This document shows positions 15,521-24,849 of a DNA stretch of 53,559 nt, in pieces. Position 1 is the first letter of the stretch; every line of letters begins with the position of its first letter. The notes under the pieces were generated by a model. That model saw only the letters and a program-made list of their open reading frames with translations. It had not been told where the DNA came from and ran no database searches. A program made the position numbers and the translations under genes. The DNA is from Lachnospiraceae bacterium (GTDB lineage Bacteria; Bacillota; Clostridia; Lachnospirales; Lachnospiraceae). The stretch lies in NCBI GenBank assembly GCA_017465095.1, contig JAFTWX010000032.1, positions 1-53,559 on the forward strand, written 5' to 3'.

Positions 15521-18500
15521 GTGTTTAAAGGATACAAATTAAAATTTGAATTTAATGCTGCACATTCCAATGTGGAACATACAAGTGCCAATGTGCATTT
15601 TCATACATTCACCATTGTGTTGTATCTTCATGATCTCAATGAACAGATGGATTATTTTTTCGATATAGAAAAGAATATCCAGGAGTGGCTCACTCCTTAT
15701 CGGGACAGTTACCTGCACGAAACGGATTTGTTTCGGGGGAAATCGACAACGCTTGAAAGTATAGGGGATATTTTTTATGATGCATTGCGTCCGATGCTTT
15801 GGGAGTTGCAGTTTGATTTGGTAAGACTGGACGTGTTTGAAAATCCAATCCGCATGTATTCGGTGTCAGACCGGATCTTGGATGCGGATGTGAATGAACT
15901 TGGAGCGCTGCCTTGTGCCTTTTATGATGCTCTCGAATTTAAGCAGCCTGAGCAGGAAAAGGAGAAGATGGTTGTATGCCCTGCGTCGGATGCAGCAACG
16001 GTGTGCGAGGGGAAAGAAGAAAGAGTACATAAAGATACAGAAAAGACAGTATGTGCACAGTCCGTTGCAGCCCCGGATTCGGTGCATGAAAACAGGCGCG
16101 CGTGCGGTAAAACTGCGACGGTCATCGGCGTCATCAGTGTCATCGGAATTATGGCGTGGCTGATTATGTATGTATTGCAAGGCTGGGGTGTATATCCGGC
16201 GGGGTCGGATACCTACTGCCATCTTTATAGGGGAGATGTCATTTTACAAAATATAAAAGAGGGCAATTTGTTTCCACTTTATGATCCGTACTGGTACAAC
16301 GGAGTGGAAATCATGCGCTATTGGGGACCGGTTCCCCTTTATGTGTTGGCATTTTTGGAGTGGATCGGCCAAGATATGTTTGCCGGGTACATAGGATACG
16401 TGGTTTTTTTGTTTGTCCTCGGTGCAGTCGGCTGGGTTCTGTTCGGGTACAGACAAAAACGTGTAGGACTCGGTTTGTTCGTGGGATGTATCTGGTTTTT
16501 TCTGCCGGAGATTATGAAGGTTATATTTTACGACGGAAATCTTCCGCGGGCGCTGATTAATGCTCTGCTTCCGTATATGCTTTGCTTTGTCTGGGATTTG
16601 ATGCGGAACAAAAATGCGAAAAACATTTTAAAACTTACGCTGCTGTTTGGGGTGATTTCATTGTGCCATATCGGTACGATGATTATGCTTCTGGCAGTGC
16701 TTCTGATTTATCTGCTCATTTACGGAAAGGTGAATAAAGATTTTGCCACAGCCGGGCAGGTAGTTATGTGCACGGTCAGCGGAATGCTGATCGGCGGAAT
16801 ATGGATGATTCCGTCTTTGCACGGAAGCGGAGCAGGCGGTTCCAACAATCAGGTTATGGAAGGCTTTTTTCAGGATGCGCTTCTGTCGTTGAATCCGTTT
16901 CCTGCGTGGAACGGGCAGACATTATTTTATTTTGGCTTGTCACTCTTTGTTTTGTGCGTTCTGGGATTGCTTTTCGGAACAAGAGAAACCTTGCCTGGAT
17001 TTGCGGTGGGACTTACCATCTTTTTGCTGACTACAAGCTCGGCTTACGATATCTTGAGCAGACTTCCGTTCAGTTCGGTACTTTGGATGATGCGCTTTGT
17101 TTCGCTTGCTCTTTCTTTTGTGATGGCTGCTTTTTTGTTGTGGAAAGGGTTGAAAAGAAGTTTTGTCGTATTTTTGTGTCTGCTTCTTGTAGTGGACTGT
17201 GTCCCGGTTGTGCGTTATCTGTACAGTGGAACGGCGAATGTATTATCTGTGGATGAAAAGAACCGGGCGTACGGAGAACAGACACTGTTGTATCAGGCGA
17301 AGGAGATTACGGCCCAGCGAATGACAGTGTTTGATATGAGCGGATACGGTGCGTTTGCGCCTTATTATGCAGCCGGTACGGGACGCAGGGTTCTTTATAT
17401 GTTCGGCGCCGGCTGGGAAGGAGCGCGCACGGCAGAAAATATCGTGATGCTCAACACGGCAGTGGAAACGGGACGGTATCCGTATGTGTTTGACCGCTGT
17501 ATGGAAATGGGAACCGATACGTTGGTGTTTGTCATCAATAATCTGCAAAACAAACATAATGATCTGGAAGATTTAAAAGAGGCCGGTGCGAAGGCCGGTT
17601 ACGGGGTAGTTGCCGAAAATGAGACGTCGATACTCATGCACAAGGAAACGCCGGAGTGTTACGGAACGATTACAAGATATCCGTATCTCGCCATTGGAAA
17701 TGCGGCAAAAGAGATTGCGCTTTTGTTCCCGGAATTTGAGGAGGGGGATTCGGACAACCTCAGTGATTATACGCTGGAAGAACTTTCCGGTTATGAAGCG
17801 ATTTATTTGAATGCATTTACGTACGATGATAAAGAACAGGCGGAGGACATGCTGGAGGCGCTGGCCGATGGGGGCGTAAAAATATTTATTGATATGAACA
17901 AAGCGCCGGTAGACCGCAGCACAAACCTTCAGGAATTGCTCGGTGTCTCCGTGCAGACGATTACATATCACAACAGTTTTCCGGTGATTGAGTATGAGGG
18001 GAACACTTATAAGACGTCCGGTTTTCCGGAGGCGTACAAAGAATGGAAAGCAAATTATCTGATCGGACTTCAAAAAGTGACCGGAAAAGGCGATATAAAT
18101 AATAGAGAACTGGCATTTTCGGGCACAAATGGCAATGACAATATCGTATTTTTAGGTTATAATTTTATATATTACACACAGTTAACCAATGACGAGACAG
18201 CCCGCAGACTGGTAAGCGATGTTCTCGGTGTGTCCGAGGGGGCAGTGCCTGAGCGTGAAATAGTGCCTCTTCAGGTGGCATTTTCAGGTCGCCGTATTAC
18301 GATTGAGAGTGAAAAAGACGGCGTCAATACATCGCTGGCTGATATTGCGGATATTTTTCGGGCAGACAGGGCGTACGAGACGCAGAATCATATGATTGCC
18401 GTCTCTGCAGGAAAAACAGTAATACAGATACATTATCCGTATGCACGGCAAGGTTTTGTTGTTACGCTTATCGGGCTTTTTATGTTGACGATGATGATGG

Positions 18501-18538
18501 TTTGGGTTGACAAACGCAAAAGGAGTGAGGTCTTATGA
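15521..18538 (+). CDS. XrtG-locus membrane protein with PTPS-like N-terminal domain
   Basis: This protein has 1005 residues. Residues 1-125 resemble 6-pyruvoyl-tetrahydropterin synthase/QueD, with possible metal ligands in FNAAHS and VHFHTF; the catalytic Cys expected near the first His is absent. A linker follows, then about a dozen membrane helices (about 190-560). A large extracytoplasmic domain and a final helix (about 965-990) end in basic residues. This matches the PTPS-related membrane protein type (Pfam PTPS_related), found next to XrtG exosortase. GTG 15521 is chosen because AAAGGAGGG lies 6 bases upstream; an earlier ATG at 15455 has no site. Polymer or glycan assembly is an inference from its neighbours. 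Confidence 0.85.
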   Translation: MFKGYKLKFEFNAAHSNVEHTSANVHFHTFTIVLYLHDLNEQMDYFFDIEKNIQEWLTPYRDSYLHETDLFRGKSTTLESIGDIFYDALRPMLWELQFDLVRLDVFENPIRMYSVSDRILDADVNELGALPCAFYDALEFKQPEQEKEKMVVCPASDAATVCEGKEERVHKDTEKTVCAQSVAAPDSVHENRRACGKTATVIGVISVIGIMAWLIMYVLQGWGVYPAGSDTYCHLYRGDVILQNIKEGNLFPLYDPYWYNGVEIMRYWGPVPLYVLAFLEWIGQDMFAGYIGYVVFLFVLGAVGWVLFGYRQKRVGLGLFVGCIWFFLPEIMKVIFYDGNLPRALINALLPYMLCFVWDLMRNKNAKNILKLTLLFGVISLCHIGTMIMLLAVLLIYLLIYGKVNKDFATAGQVVMCTVSGMLIGGIWMIPSLHGSGAGGSNNQVMEGFFQDALLSLNPFPAWNGQTLFYFGLSLFVLCVLGLLFGTRETLPGFAVGLTIFLLTTSSAYDILSRLPFSSVLWMMRFVSLALSFVMAAFLLWKGLKRSFVVFLCLLLVVDCVPVVRYLYSGTANVLSVDEKNRAYGEQTLLYQAKEITAQRMTVFDMSGYGAFAPYYAAGTGRRVLYMFGAGWEGARTAENIVMLNTAVETGRYPYVFDRCMEMGTDTLVFVINNLQNKHNDLEDLKEAGAKAGYGVVAENETSILMHKETPECYGTITRYPYLAIGNAAKEIALLFPEFEEGDSDNLSDYTLEELSGYEAIYLNAFTYDDKEQAEDMLEALADGGVKIFIDMNKAPVDRSTNLQELLGVSVQTITYHNSFPVIEYEGNTYKTSGFPEAYKEWKANYLIGLQKVTGKGDINNRELAFSGTNGNDNIVFLGYNFIYYTQLTNDETARRLVSDVLGVSEGAVPEREIVPLQVAFSGRRITIESEKDGVNTSLADIADIFRADRAYETQNHMIAVSAGKTVIQIHYPYARQGFVVTLIGLFMLTMMMVWVDKRKRSEVL

Positions 18539-19227
18539 AAAAGCGAAGATTTCCATTATTCATAGGTGCAATGCTGTGTCTGGGCTTGGTGCTTGGAAGC
18601 AGCATCGGAACAAAGGCAGCGACGGTGGACGGATATTATGATGACTGGTCGGGAGTTCCGGAGACGATGATTTCTTACGGAAGTCATAATGCGGACGGAA
18701 CGGTTTACGAGTATCACGGCGGATCAATGCTGGTTAACGACGGCTACCTTTACGTGAAAGTGCGCATGAGCGATCTTTATCAGCAGCAGATACCGGTGGA
18801 TGAACTGGTGCTTACAATCAACGGACAGGCCAGAAGCTTTATTTTGAGAAAGCGCAATGCAGATAATACGATTAACTGGAGCAATGACATATATGCCCTT
18901 GCACCGGGAACACATACGGACATTGGTATTTTTTACAGAGACAATGCCGGTGTGGCGCTTGGGGAAGGAGCTATCACGATTTCAGAGGCAGCGCCGAATG
19001 ACTGTTTTGAGTTTCGGATGAAAATATCCGAGTTGGAACCGCTTTACGGTTTGGAAACGGGAACTATTGAAAACGGTGCCACGCTTCAGTTTTACAGTCC
19101 GAATATCGGACCGGAAATGGTGACGGTAGCCGGCAGCTCGACGGGAACTTACATAGGAATCGCACTTTGTATTGCGGTTGTTTTGTCTGCTGTGGCAGGA
19201 CAAAAAAGAAAGCAGGCTTATTCATGA
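18535..19227 (+). CDS. Secreted protein with Firmicu-CTERM-like exosortase signal
   Basis: This 230-residue protein has a signal peptide (KKRRF then a hydrophobic core, cleavage near TKAAT). The extracytoplasmic domain opens with VDGYYDDWSGVPETM. The C-terminal tripartite tail is a short motif (VAGSSTGTYIG), a hydrophobic helix and a basic end (GQKRKQAYS). That tail is the hallmark of exosortase substrates, and its place directly before XrtG identifies it as the probable substrate. The gene overlaps its upstream neighbour by 4 bases and its stop overlaps the XrtG start. Confidence 0.86.
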   Translation: MKKRRFPLFIGAMLCLGLVLGSSIGTKAATVDGYYDDWSGVPETMISYGSHNADGTVYEYHGGSMLVNDGYLYVKVRMSDLYQQQIPVDELVLTINGQARSFILRKRNADNTINWSNDIYALAPGTHTDIGIFYRDNAGVALGEGAITISEAAPNDCFEFRMKISELEPLYGLETGTIENGATLQFYSPNIGPEMVTVAGSSTGTYIGIALCIAVVLSAVAGQKRKQAYS

Positions 19228-19838
19228 ATGTATTTGCAGTAATCTGCGTTTTTATATGGTTGTACGCACTGAGTGTATTTCGGCGCGGCAAATTGGATTT
19301 TTTCAGATTTATCACGGGTAGTGTCGGATTGTTTGTCTTTATGATGATTTTTTTGGAACCTTTTCTGGTCAGCCCTTTGGTGAGTCTGGTGACGTCTGCG
19401 ACAGGGATTGTCGGGGATGTTACCGGGTGGTTTGAATCTTATCACGATTACAGCATTTTGTTTGTAACCTGTGAATCGACCCGTGAGTCGTTGTCTTTAT
19501 ACATTGACTATGAGTGTTCCGGTGTGATAGAGATGATGGCGTTTGTTTCGCTTTTGGCATTTTTTCAGGTATATGATATCTGGCAGAGATTTGTGGTCGG
19601 AATACTGGGCTGTATTGCGATCTTTTTTTCCAATGTAATCCGAATCACTACCATCTGCGTGATTATCATGATTTGGGGAAATGATGCTTACTATATTGCG
19701 CATACCATAGTGGGAAGAATTGTTTTTTACATACTGGCGGTACTTCTTTACTATTACGTGTTTACCCATGCGCAGATCATTCGTCAAAAAGTAGGAGGAT
19801 TCAGCTATGCAGTCGATCATAAGCCTTCTGACCAATGA
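19224..19838 (+). CDS. xrtG: Exosortase family protein XrtG
   Basis: This 204-residue polytopic membrane protein has the exosortase catalytic residues in order: Cys98 in DYECSGVIEM, Arg140 in SNVIRITTI and His160 in IAHTIVGR. Exosortases are membrane transpeptidases that cleave a C-terminal sorting tail and attach the protein to a lipid or polymer. XrtG is the Gram-positive version, always accompanied by specific glycosyltransferases. ATG 19224 overlaps the stop of the substrate gene as ATGA. The 3' end overlaps the glycosyltransferase by 32 bases, so translation is likely coupled. Confidence 0.92.
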   Translation: MNVFAVICVFIWLYALSVFRRGKLDFFRFITGSVGLFVFMMIFLEPFLVSPLVSLVTSATGIVGDVTGWFESYHDYSILFVTCESTRESLSLYIDYECSGVIEMMAFVSLLAFFQVYDIWQRFVVGILGCIAIFFSNVIRITTICVIIMIWGNDAYYIAHTIVGRIVFYILAVLLYYYVFTHAQIIRQKVGGFSYAVDHKPSDQ

Positions 19839-21198
19839 TATATTTTTCTGGATGGCCTGGGTAATCATTCCGCTGATCATGGAAATTATTCCCGGATTTT
19901 TGGGGATTTTTATTTTGATTAAAAAGCGTCTGGTATACAAGGAAGATGCTGTGCTTACCTATTGTCCGGATATTACACTGATCATTCCGGTTTACAATTC
20001 TTCCGATTCTCTTTGGGCATGTCTGGAATCGGTAGACAAATCTACCTATCCGAATAAAAATATATCTTTGATTCTGGTGGATAACGGAAGCAGGGATAAC
20101 AGCTTTGAAATTTTCGTGGAATATCAGAAAACGCATCTCGACATGAATGCCAAGTGGCTCAACTCCAAGCAGGGAAAGTCTAAGGCACTCAATATGGCGC
20201 TGTTTAACAGCGAGGGGAAATATATCATTCATATTGACAGCGACGGCATTTTGCATCCGGATGCATTGATGAATATGGTGAGGCGTTTTGAGTCCAATGA
20301 CAATATACATTGTATGACCGGAGCAGTTTTGACCAATCCGGATATGATTAAGGATGAAAAAAATCTCTTTATGCGTTTTATTCAGAAAACCGAGTTTTAT
20401 GAGTATGCCCAGGCTTTTTTGGCGGGCCGGAATTACGAGGCGGAGCTGAACAGTATTTTTACACTTTCGGGAGCATTTTCTGCATTCCGTAAATCTACGA
20501 TATTGAAGACGCAACTCTACAACACCGAGACAGTGTGCGAGGATACGCAGGTAACTTTTCAGATTCGGTATCTTTTGAAAAAGCGGATTGATATTTGTGA
20601 AAATGCATTGTTTTTTGTGGATCCGATTGACAGTATTAACCGTCTTTATGTGCAACGGCAACGCTGGCAGCGCGGCGAAATTGAGGTGATCCATATGTTT
20701 CCCGACCGCAAGGGCGGAGTGGCTTCGGTTCTCACGAACTTTATGTCGCGTGTGTTGATTTATGACCATACATTTGCATTTCCGCGTATGATTTGGTATT
20801 TTGCATTGATTTGTCTGGCATTTATCGGATATCCGTTCCGCTACATCGGTATCTCGTTGATTTTGATATACGTGATGTACGTACTGTCCGCTTTTTTGTA
20901 TTACATACACGTTTGTATTTATTTGAGCTGGGACAGACCGCTCAAACGATTCTATGCATGGAAAATCGGTTATATTTTGGTGCTTCCGCTGTTTAACTTT
21001 ATGGTCTATTGGTTCCGCTTTGCCGGTATTATCAACAGCATTAAGGGGACAAGCACATGGCGGACAAGGGGATTTGATGAGGAGATAAAAGTATGTCGTG
21101 AAATTATATCCGCTGATTTTAATTTTTTGAAAACGGCGATTGATAAGGTGAAGAAGAACATATATGAATCAGACGAAGAAAAAACAACGACCAAGTAA
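19807..21198 (+). CDS. XrtG-associated family 2 glycosyltransferase
   Basis: This 463-residue protein has one N-terminal membrane helix, then a GT2 domain with ITLIIPVYNSSDSL, the DxD motif HIDSDGIL, the acidic residue in ETVCEDTQVTF, and QRQRWQRGE. C-terminal helices follow at about 320-400. The DxD plus QxxRW pattern is that of processive glycosyltransferases such as cellulose and hyaluronan synthases. It corresponds to the glycosyltransferase family that accompanies XrtG. It may make the polymer or lipid-linked sugar to which exosortase substrates are joined. Confidence 0.9.
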   Translation: MQSIISLLTNDIFFWMAWVIIPLIMEIIPGFLGIFILIKKRLVYKEDAVLTYCPDITLIIPVYNSSDSLWACLESVDKSTYPNKNISLILVDNGSRDNSFEIFVEYQKTHLDMNAKWLNSKQGKSKALNMALFNSEGKYIIHIDSDGILHPDALMNMVRRFESNDNIHCMTGAVLTNPDMIKDEKNLFMRFIQKTEFYEYAQAFLAGRNYEAELNSIFTLSGAFSAFRKSTILKTQLYNTETVCEDTQVTFQIRYLLKKRIDICENALFFVDPIDSINRLYVQRQRWQRGEIEVIHMFPDRKGGVASVLTNFMSRVLIYDHTFAFPRMIWYFALICLAFIGYPFRYIGISLILIYVMYVLSAFLYYIHVCIYLSWDRPLKRFYAWKIGYILVLPLFNFMVYWFRFAGIINSIKGTSTWRTRGFDEEIKVCREIISADFNFLKTAIDKVKKNIYESDEEKTTTK

Positions 21199-22198
21199 AT
21201 ATTTGATTATTATGTCTGTAATGCTTTCGGTTTTGTGCATCGGTCTGATGGTGTTTGATGTGATGTCATGCAGAGAGACCAATGTGATTAACAGATGCAG
21301 GGAAAAAGAGCAATATCTGGAAGCTATGGCGTACAGCGGCAATTACGATGCGGAGAGTATTATCTCTTACATCGAACAAACTTATGCGACCTCCGCAAGT
21401 GATTACTGTTTTGTGGCGGTGGACGGAAATCTTGTTTTTGTGCGCGATGCAAATTATACCAAATCACTGGAAGAGACGGCATTTAAGCAGCATTTTGACA
21501 TCACCGGGCGAACCGGGAAAATTGAGGGCTGTCGGAACGGATATGAGATCGTGCAGGACGGTGCCATGTGGCAACTGATTTGTTACGATATAGAATTGCC
21601 GGAGCAACTGTTGACTATCGGTATTTGTGTCCGCAATGATTTTGTTATTTCGGAAGGTGATTTTGATATTTTGCTGCAGCACAGTGTTCTTTACATGGTA
21701 CTGTTTGCAATTGCTTTTATCGTCAGTGTTGTTTTTCTTTCCAACCGGGAAAAGGAAAATCAACGGATGGAGGAGAAATTGACGGACCAGCTGGTAGAAA
21801 ACCGCAGATTGATTGAACGTCTCGGTGAGCGTTTGGAAGCGCAGTCCGGTATGGATTTCCAGCGGGAAAACGGATTTTGCAGCAGGGAAGTTATTGCTGA
21901 AATTATGGCAGAACTGACTGAGGAGCAAAAAGCGAAATCCAGTAAGATTGTGATTCGGATGAAAGAACCGGATCCGCAGACAATTGCAAGGTACAGTGTT
22001 CTTTTGGAACGGATGAAAGCAAACAAATGTGTGTGCTGTCTCTGGGAGGCGGATGAATTTGTAGTGCTTTTGCTCAATATTGATAAGAACGGTGCAAATA
22101 ACTTTATCAAGCAATTTTTATTGCAGTACCAGAAAATGTATCAAAGTGATGCACGGGATATTCAGATTTCCATAGATGAGTGGGAATCGTTACAGTAA
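21164..22198 (+). CDS. Membrane sensor-like protein with degenerate GGDEF domain
   Basis: This 344-residue protein has membrane helices at about 13-33 and 165-189 bracketing an extracytoplasmic domain. A coiled coil follows (about 192-225), then a C-terminal region ending with CCLWEADEFVVLLLN. The layout and the hydrophobic strand after WEADEF match a GGDEF domain whose GG pair has been lost, so cyclase activity is unlikely. It overlaps the glycosyltransferase by 35 bases, showing it belongs to the XrtG operon. It may regulate polymer synthesis, as c-di-GMP-type proteins do for cellulose. The assignment as a GGDEF relic is my reading of the motif. Confidence 0.78.
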   Translation: MNQTKKKQRPSKYLIIMSVMLSVLCIGLMVFDVMSCRETNVINRCREKEQYLEAMAYSGNYDAESIISYIEQTYATSASDYCFVAVDGNLVFVRDANYTKSLEETAFKQHFDITGRTGKIEGCRNGYEIVQDGAMWQLICYDIELPEQLLTIGICVRNDFVISEGDFDILLQHSVLYMVLFAIAFIVSVVFLSNREKENQRMEEKLTDQLVENRRLIERLGERLEAQSGMDFQRENGFCSREVIAEIMAELTEEQKAKSSKIVIRMKEPDPQTIARYSVLLERMKANKCVCCLWEADEFVVLLLNIDKNGANNFIKQFLLQYQKMYQSDARDIQISIDEWESLQ

Positions 22199-22210
22199 GT
22201 TGGTGAACCT

Positions 22211-22648
22211 ATGAGATACAGTCAGTACAAATTTAATTTTTATTTAAATGCCAGTCATGCCATCTATATTGACGGAAAACTGGGGGCGTCCCATCCGCAT
22301 ACATGGGAGATTATTATTCGGACCATCAAGAGCCAGAAAGAATTTGTCATGTTCAATGAAGTGGAGAATAAAATCGAGCAGTTTCTCGGGAAGTATCAAA
22401 ATCGATACATCAACGATTTTGAGCCTTTTGATGCGATGAATCCCACTTTGGAAAATATTACGTCCTATTTTTTGGAGCAGCTTGAGGATCTGCTGGAACC
22501 GCTTGGATGGATTGTTTTTTACATTGAAGTCAGTGAAACACCGACCAGGTCATATGTAATCAGCAGGGTAGAAAACAACATTATCAGTGATCTCCAGCAA
22601 AAGAACATGGTGGAAGACATTATTGATAGTGCATTTCAAGAGGAGTAA
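22211..22648 (+). CDS. XrtG-associated 6-pyruvoyl-tetrahydropterin synthase-like protein
   Basis: This 145-residue protein shows a PTPS fold pattern. FNFYLNASHAI and ASHPHTWEIII supply the His ligand set, and EVSETPTRSYVIS supplies the conserved Glu near the C-terminus. As in the N-terminal domain of the large protein at 15521, the usual catalytic Cys is missing. A true pterin or queuosine role is therefore doubtful. Small PTPS-like proteins are a known companion of XrtG. It lies 12 bases after the sensor-like gene and 3 bases before the next one. Confidence 0.86.
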   Translation: MRYSQYKFNFYLNASHAIYIDGKLGASHPHTWEIIIRTIKSQKEFVMFNEVENKIEQFLGKYQNRYINDFEPFDAMNPTLENITSYFLEQLEDLLEPLGWIVFYIEVSETPTRSYVISRVENNIISDLQQKNMVEDIIDSAFQEE

Positions 22649-22651
22649 TTT

Positions 22652-23710
22652 ATGGCTTACAGGAAAAAACTCAGTGTTATCATTCCGAGTTTGTCGCCGG
22701 ATGAAAGGCTGACAACACTTGTGAAAGAACTGAGAACACATGGATTTGAATATATTGTTGTAGTCAATGACGGGAGCAGTGAAGAATATGACGCCATATT
22801 TGCCCGGGTGCAGCAGGCGGGAGCCGTTGTTTTGCGTCATATGGTAAATCAAGGCAAAGGAAGGGCACTGAAGACAGCATTTCACTACATATTGGAGCAT
22901 TTGGATCATTGTGTGGGTGCAGTGACAATTGACTCGGACGGACAACATGCAGTGCAGGATATCATTCACTGCTGTGAAGCATTGCTGGAACATCCGGATG
23001 CTCTTGTCATGGGATGTCGGAATTTCAAACAGGAGAATGTTCCGTTTAAGAGCAGCTTCGGCAATATTTTGACCTCGAAAGTCATGCATTTGATGGTCGG
23101 GATTAAAATTTCGGATACGCAGACCGGTCTGCGTGCCATGTCAATGGAACATATGAGGACGTTTCTGTCGGTTTCCGGAGAGCGTTTTGAATATGAGACC
23201 AATATGCTTTTATGCTGTAAGGATAAAGGTATCGCTATAGAAGAGGTATCGATTCAGACTATTTATTACGAAGGAAATAAAAGCACGCATTTCAGACCGT
23301 TGCAGGATTCCCTTCTGGTTTACGGATTGTTTTTGCGCTTCATAGTGGCGTCTCTGTCATCTGCGGCCATTGATTTGGGACTGTTTGCCTTGGGGGCTTT
23401 TTTGCTGAAGTCCGTCATGCCTGCGTATTATATTGTGATAAGCACAGTGTTTGCGCGGGTGATTTCATCGCTTTACAATTTTTTTGTAAACCGTCAGGGT
23501 GTGTTCAAGAGTGAGTCCGGACTGGCGAAGACCATGGTCAAATATTATACGTTGGCGGTTGTACAGATGTCGCTGTCGGCCTTTGGCGTATGGGCAGTGT
23601 TCGGAATGCTTGGCGGAAGTGAAACACTGATAAAAATCCTTGTGGACACCGTACTTTTTTTGATTAGCTTTCAGATTCAGAGAGAGTGGGTTTTTAAAAA
23701 GAAAGATTGA
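22652..23710 (+). CDS. GT2 glycosyltransferase fused to a GtrA-like membrane domain
   Basis: This protein has 352 residues. Residues 1-220 form a polyprenyl-phosphate glycosyltransferase (DPM1-like) domain with SVIIPSLSPDE, VVNDGSSEEY, NQGKGRALKTAF and TIDSDGQHA. Residues 225-350 form four helices resembling GtrA, with RVISSLYNFFVNRQGVF and a final QREWVFKKK. Such fusions make a polyprenyl-phosphate sugar and move it across the membrane for glycosylation or polymer assembly. It ends the XrtG operon; AGGAG sits 8 bases before the ATG. Confidence 0.92.
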   Translation: MAYRKKLSVIIPSLSPDERLTTLVKELRTHGFEYIVVVNDGSSEEYDAIFARVQQAGAVVLRHMVNQGKGRALKTAFHYILEHLDHCVGAVTIDSDGQHAVQDIIHCCEALLEHPDALVMGCRNFKQENVPFKSSFGNILTSKVMHLMVGIKISDTQTGLRAMSMEHMRTFLSVSGERFEYETNMLLCCKDKGIAIEEVSIQTIYYEGNKSTHFRPLQDSLLVYGLFLRFIVASLSSAAIDLGLFALGAFLLKSVMPAYYIVISTVFARVISSLYNFFVNRQGVFKSESGLAKTMVKYYTLAVVQMSLSAFGVWAVFGMLGGSETLIKILVDTVLFLISFQIQREWVFKKKD

Positions 23711-23788
23711 CCGAAAAGCTTTGTTGCGGTAACATAGAAGAGTAATGTGGGTATTAAAATTCTATTATTATAAGGGGGTAACCAAACA

Positions 23789-24835
23789 ATGACTTTTTTG
23801 GAATTAATGGACTATGCAAGACGCAATACCTGTTCTGACATTCATCTTACGGTCGGAACTCATACGGCGGTTCGTCGTTTCGGTGAACTGGAGCTGCTTG
23901 AGCCGATTCCGGATCCGAAAGAAGTGGAGGATATGATTCTTTCCATTTTGAACGAGGATCAAAAGGCAAGAGTGTTGTCAGGAAAGGATTTGGACTTCTC
24001 CGGCATTACACCGGACGGTGCTCGTATGCGTGTAAACGTATATCATCAGCGAAACAACCTTGCAGCAAGTATCCGTCTTCTTGAAAACACGACACCGACG
24101 TTTGCAACGCTCGGTCTTCCGGATACGGTGCGCAAACTGTCAGAAGAGCCGAGAGGTCTTATTCTTGTAACAGGACCGACCGGTAGTGGTAAGACGACGA
24201 CGCTTGCAGCGATGATTGATCATATTAACAAGACACAGAAGAAACACGTTTTGACGATCGAAGATCCGATTGAATACATTTATCCGCACGGAAAAGCGAT
24301 GATTCATCAGAGAGAGGTCGGACGTGATGTGGATACATTTGCGACAGCACTCCGTTCTGCACTCCGTGAAGATCCGGATATCATTCTTGTAGGTGAGATG
24401 CGTGACTATGAAACGATTTCGGCAGCAGTTACAGCGGCAGAAACCGGACATCTCGTTCTTTCAACATTACATACGACAAGTGCTCCGCAGACCATCGAGC
24501 GTATTGTTGATGCCTGCCCGCCACACGGACAGAACCAGATGCGTATGCAGCTTGCGAGTGTGCTTAAGGGCGTTATCACACAGCAGCTTCTTCCGATTGC
24601 AGGGGATGAGGGTCGTGTGGTTGCGACAGAGATTCTTCTGAATAACGAGGCGGTTGGTAACCTGATTCGTGAGAATAAGATGCATCAGCTGGAGAGCACG
24701 ATGCAGTCTAACGTTGCAGCCGGAATGCACACACTGAACAACGATCTCAAGATGCTTGTTATGCACGGTAAGATTACGAGAGAAGTTGCAATTCAGTATT
24801 CTTCCAATCCGAAGGAACTTATGCAGTATGTATAA
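23789..24835 (+). CDS. pilT: PilT-family type IV pilus ATPase
   Basis: This 348-residue secretion ATPase has an N-terminal domain (about 1-110), Walker A GPTGSGKTTT (about 128), Asp box TIEDPIEYIY, Walker B ILVGEMRD and the His box HLVLSTLHTTSA. The C-terminus has the AIRENKMHQ-like LIRENKMHQ helix of PilT rather than PilB. PilT powers pilus retraction by depolymerising pilin. No pilin, prepilin peptidase, PilB or PilC is present in the window, so partners must lie elsewhere. AAGGGGG lies 8 bases before the ATG. Confidence 0.95.
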   Translation: MTFLELMDYARRNTCSDIHLTVGTHTAVRRFGELELLEPIPDPKEVEDMILSILNEDQKARVLSGKDLDFSGITPDGARMRVNVYHQRNNLAASIRLLENTTPTFATLGLPDTVRKLSEEPRGLILVTGPTGSGKTTTLAAMIDHINKTQKKHVLTIEDPIEYIYPHGKAMIHQREVGRDVDTFATALRSALREDPDIILVGEMRDYETISAAVTAAETGHLVLSTLHTTSAPQTIERIVDACPPHGQNQMRMQLASVLKGVITQQLLPIAGDEGRVVATEILLNNEAVGNLIRENKMHQLESTMQSNVAAGMHTLNNDLKMLVMHGKITREVAIQYSSNPKELMQYV

Positions 24836-24849
24836 TATAAGATAATAAC

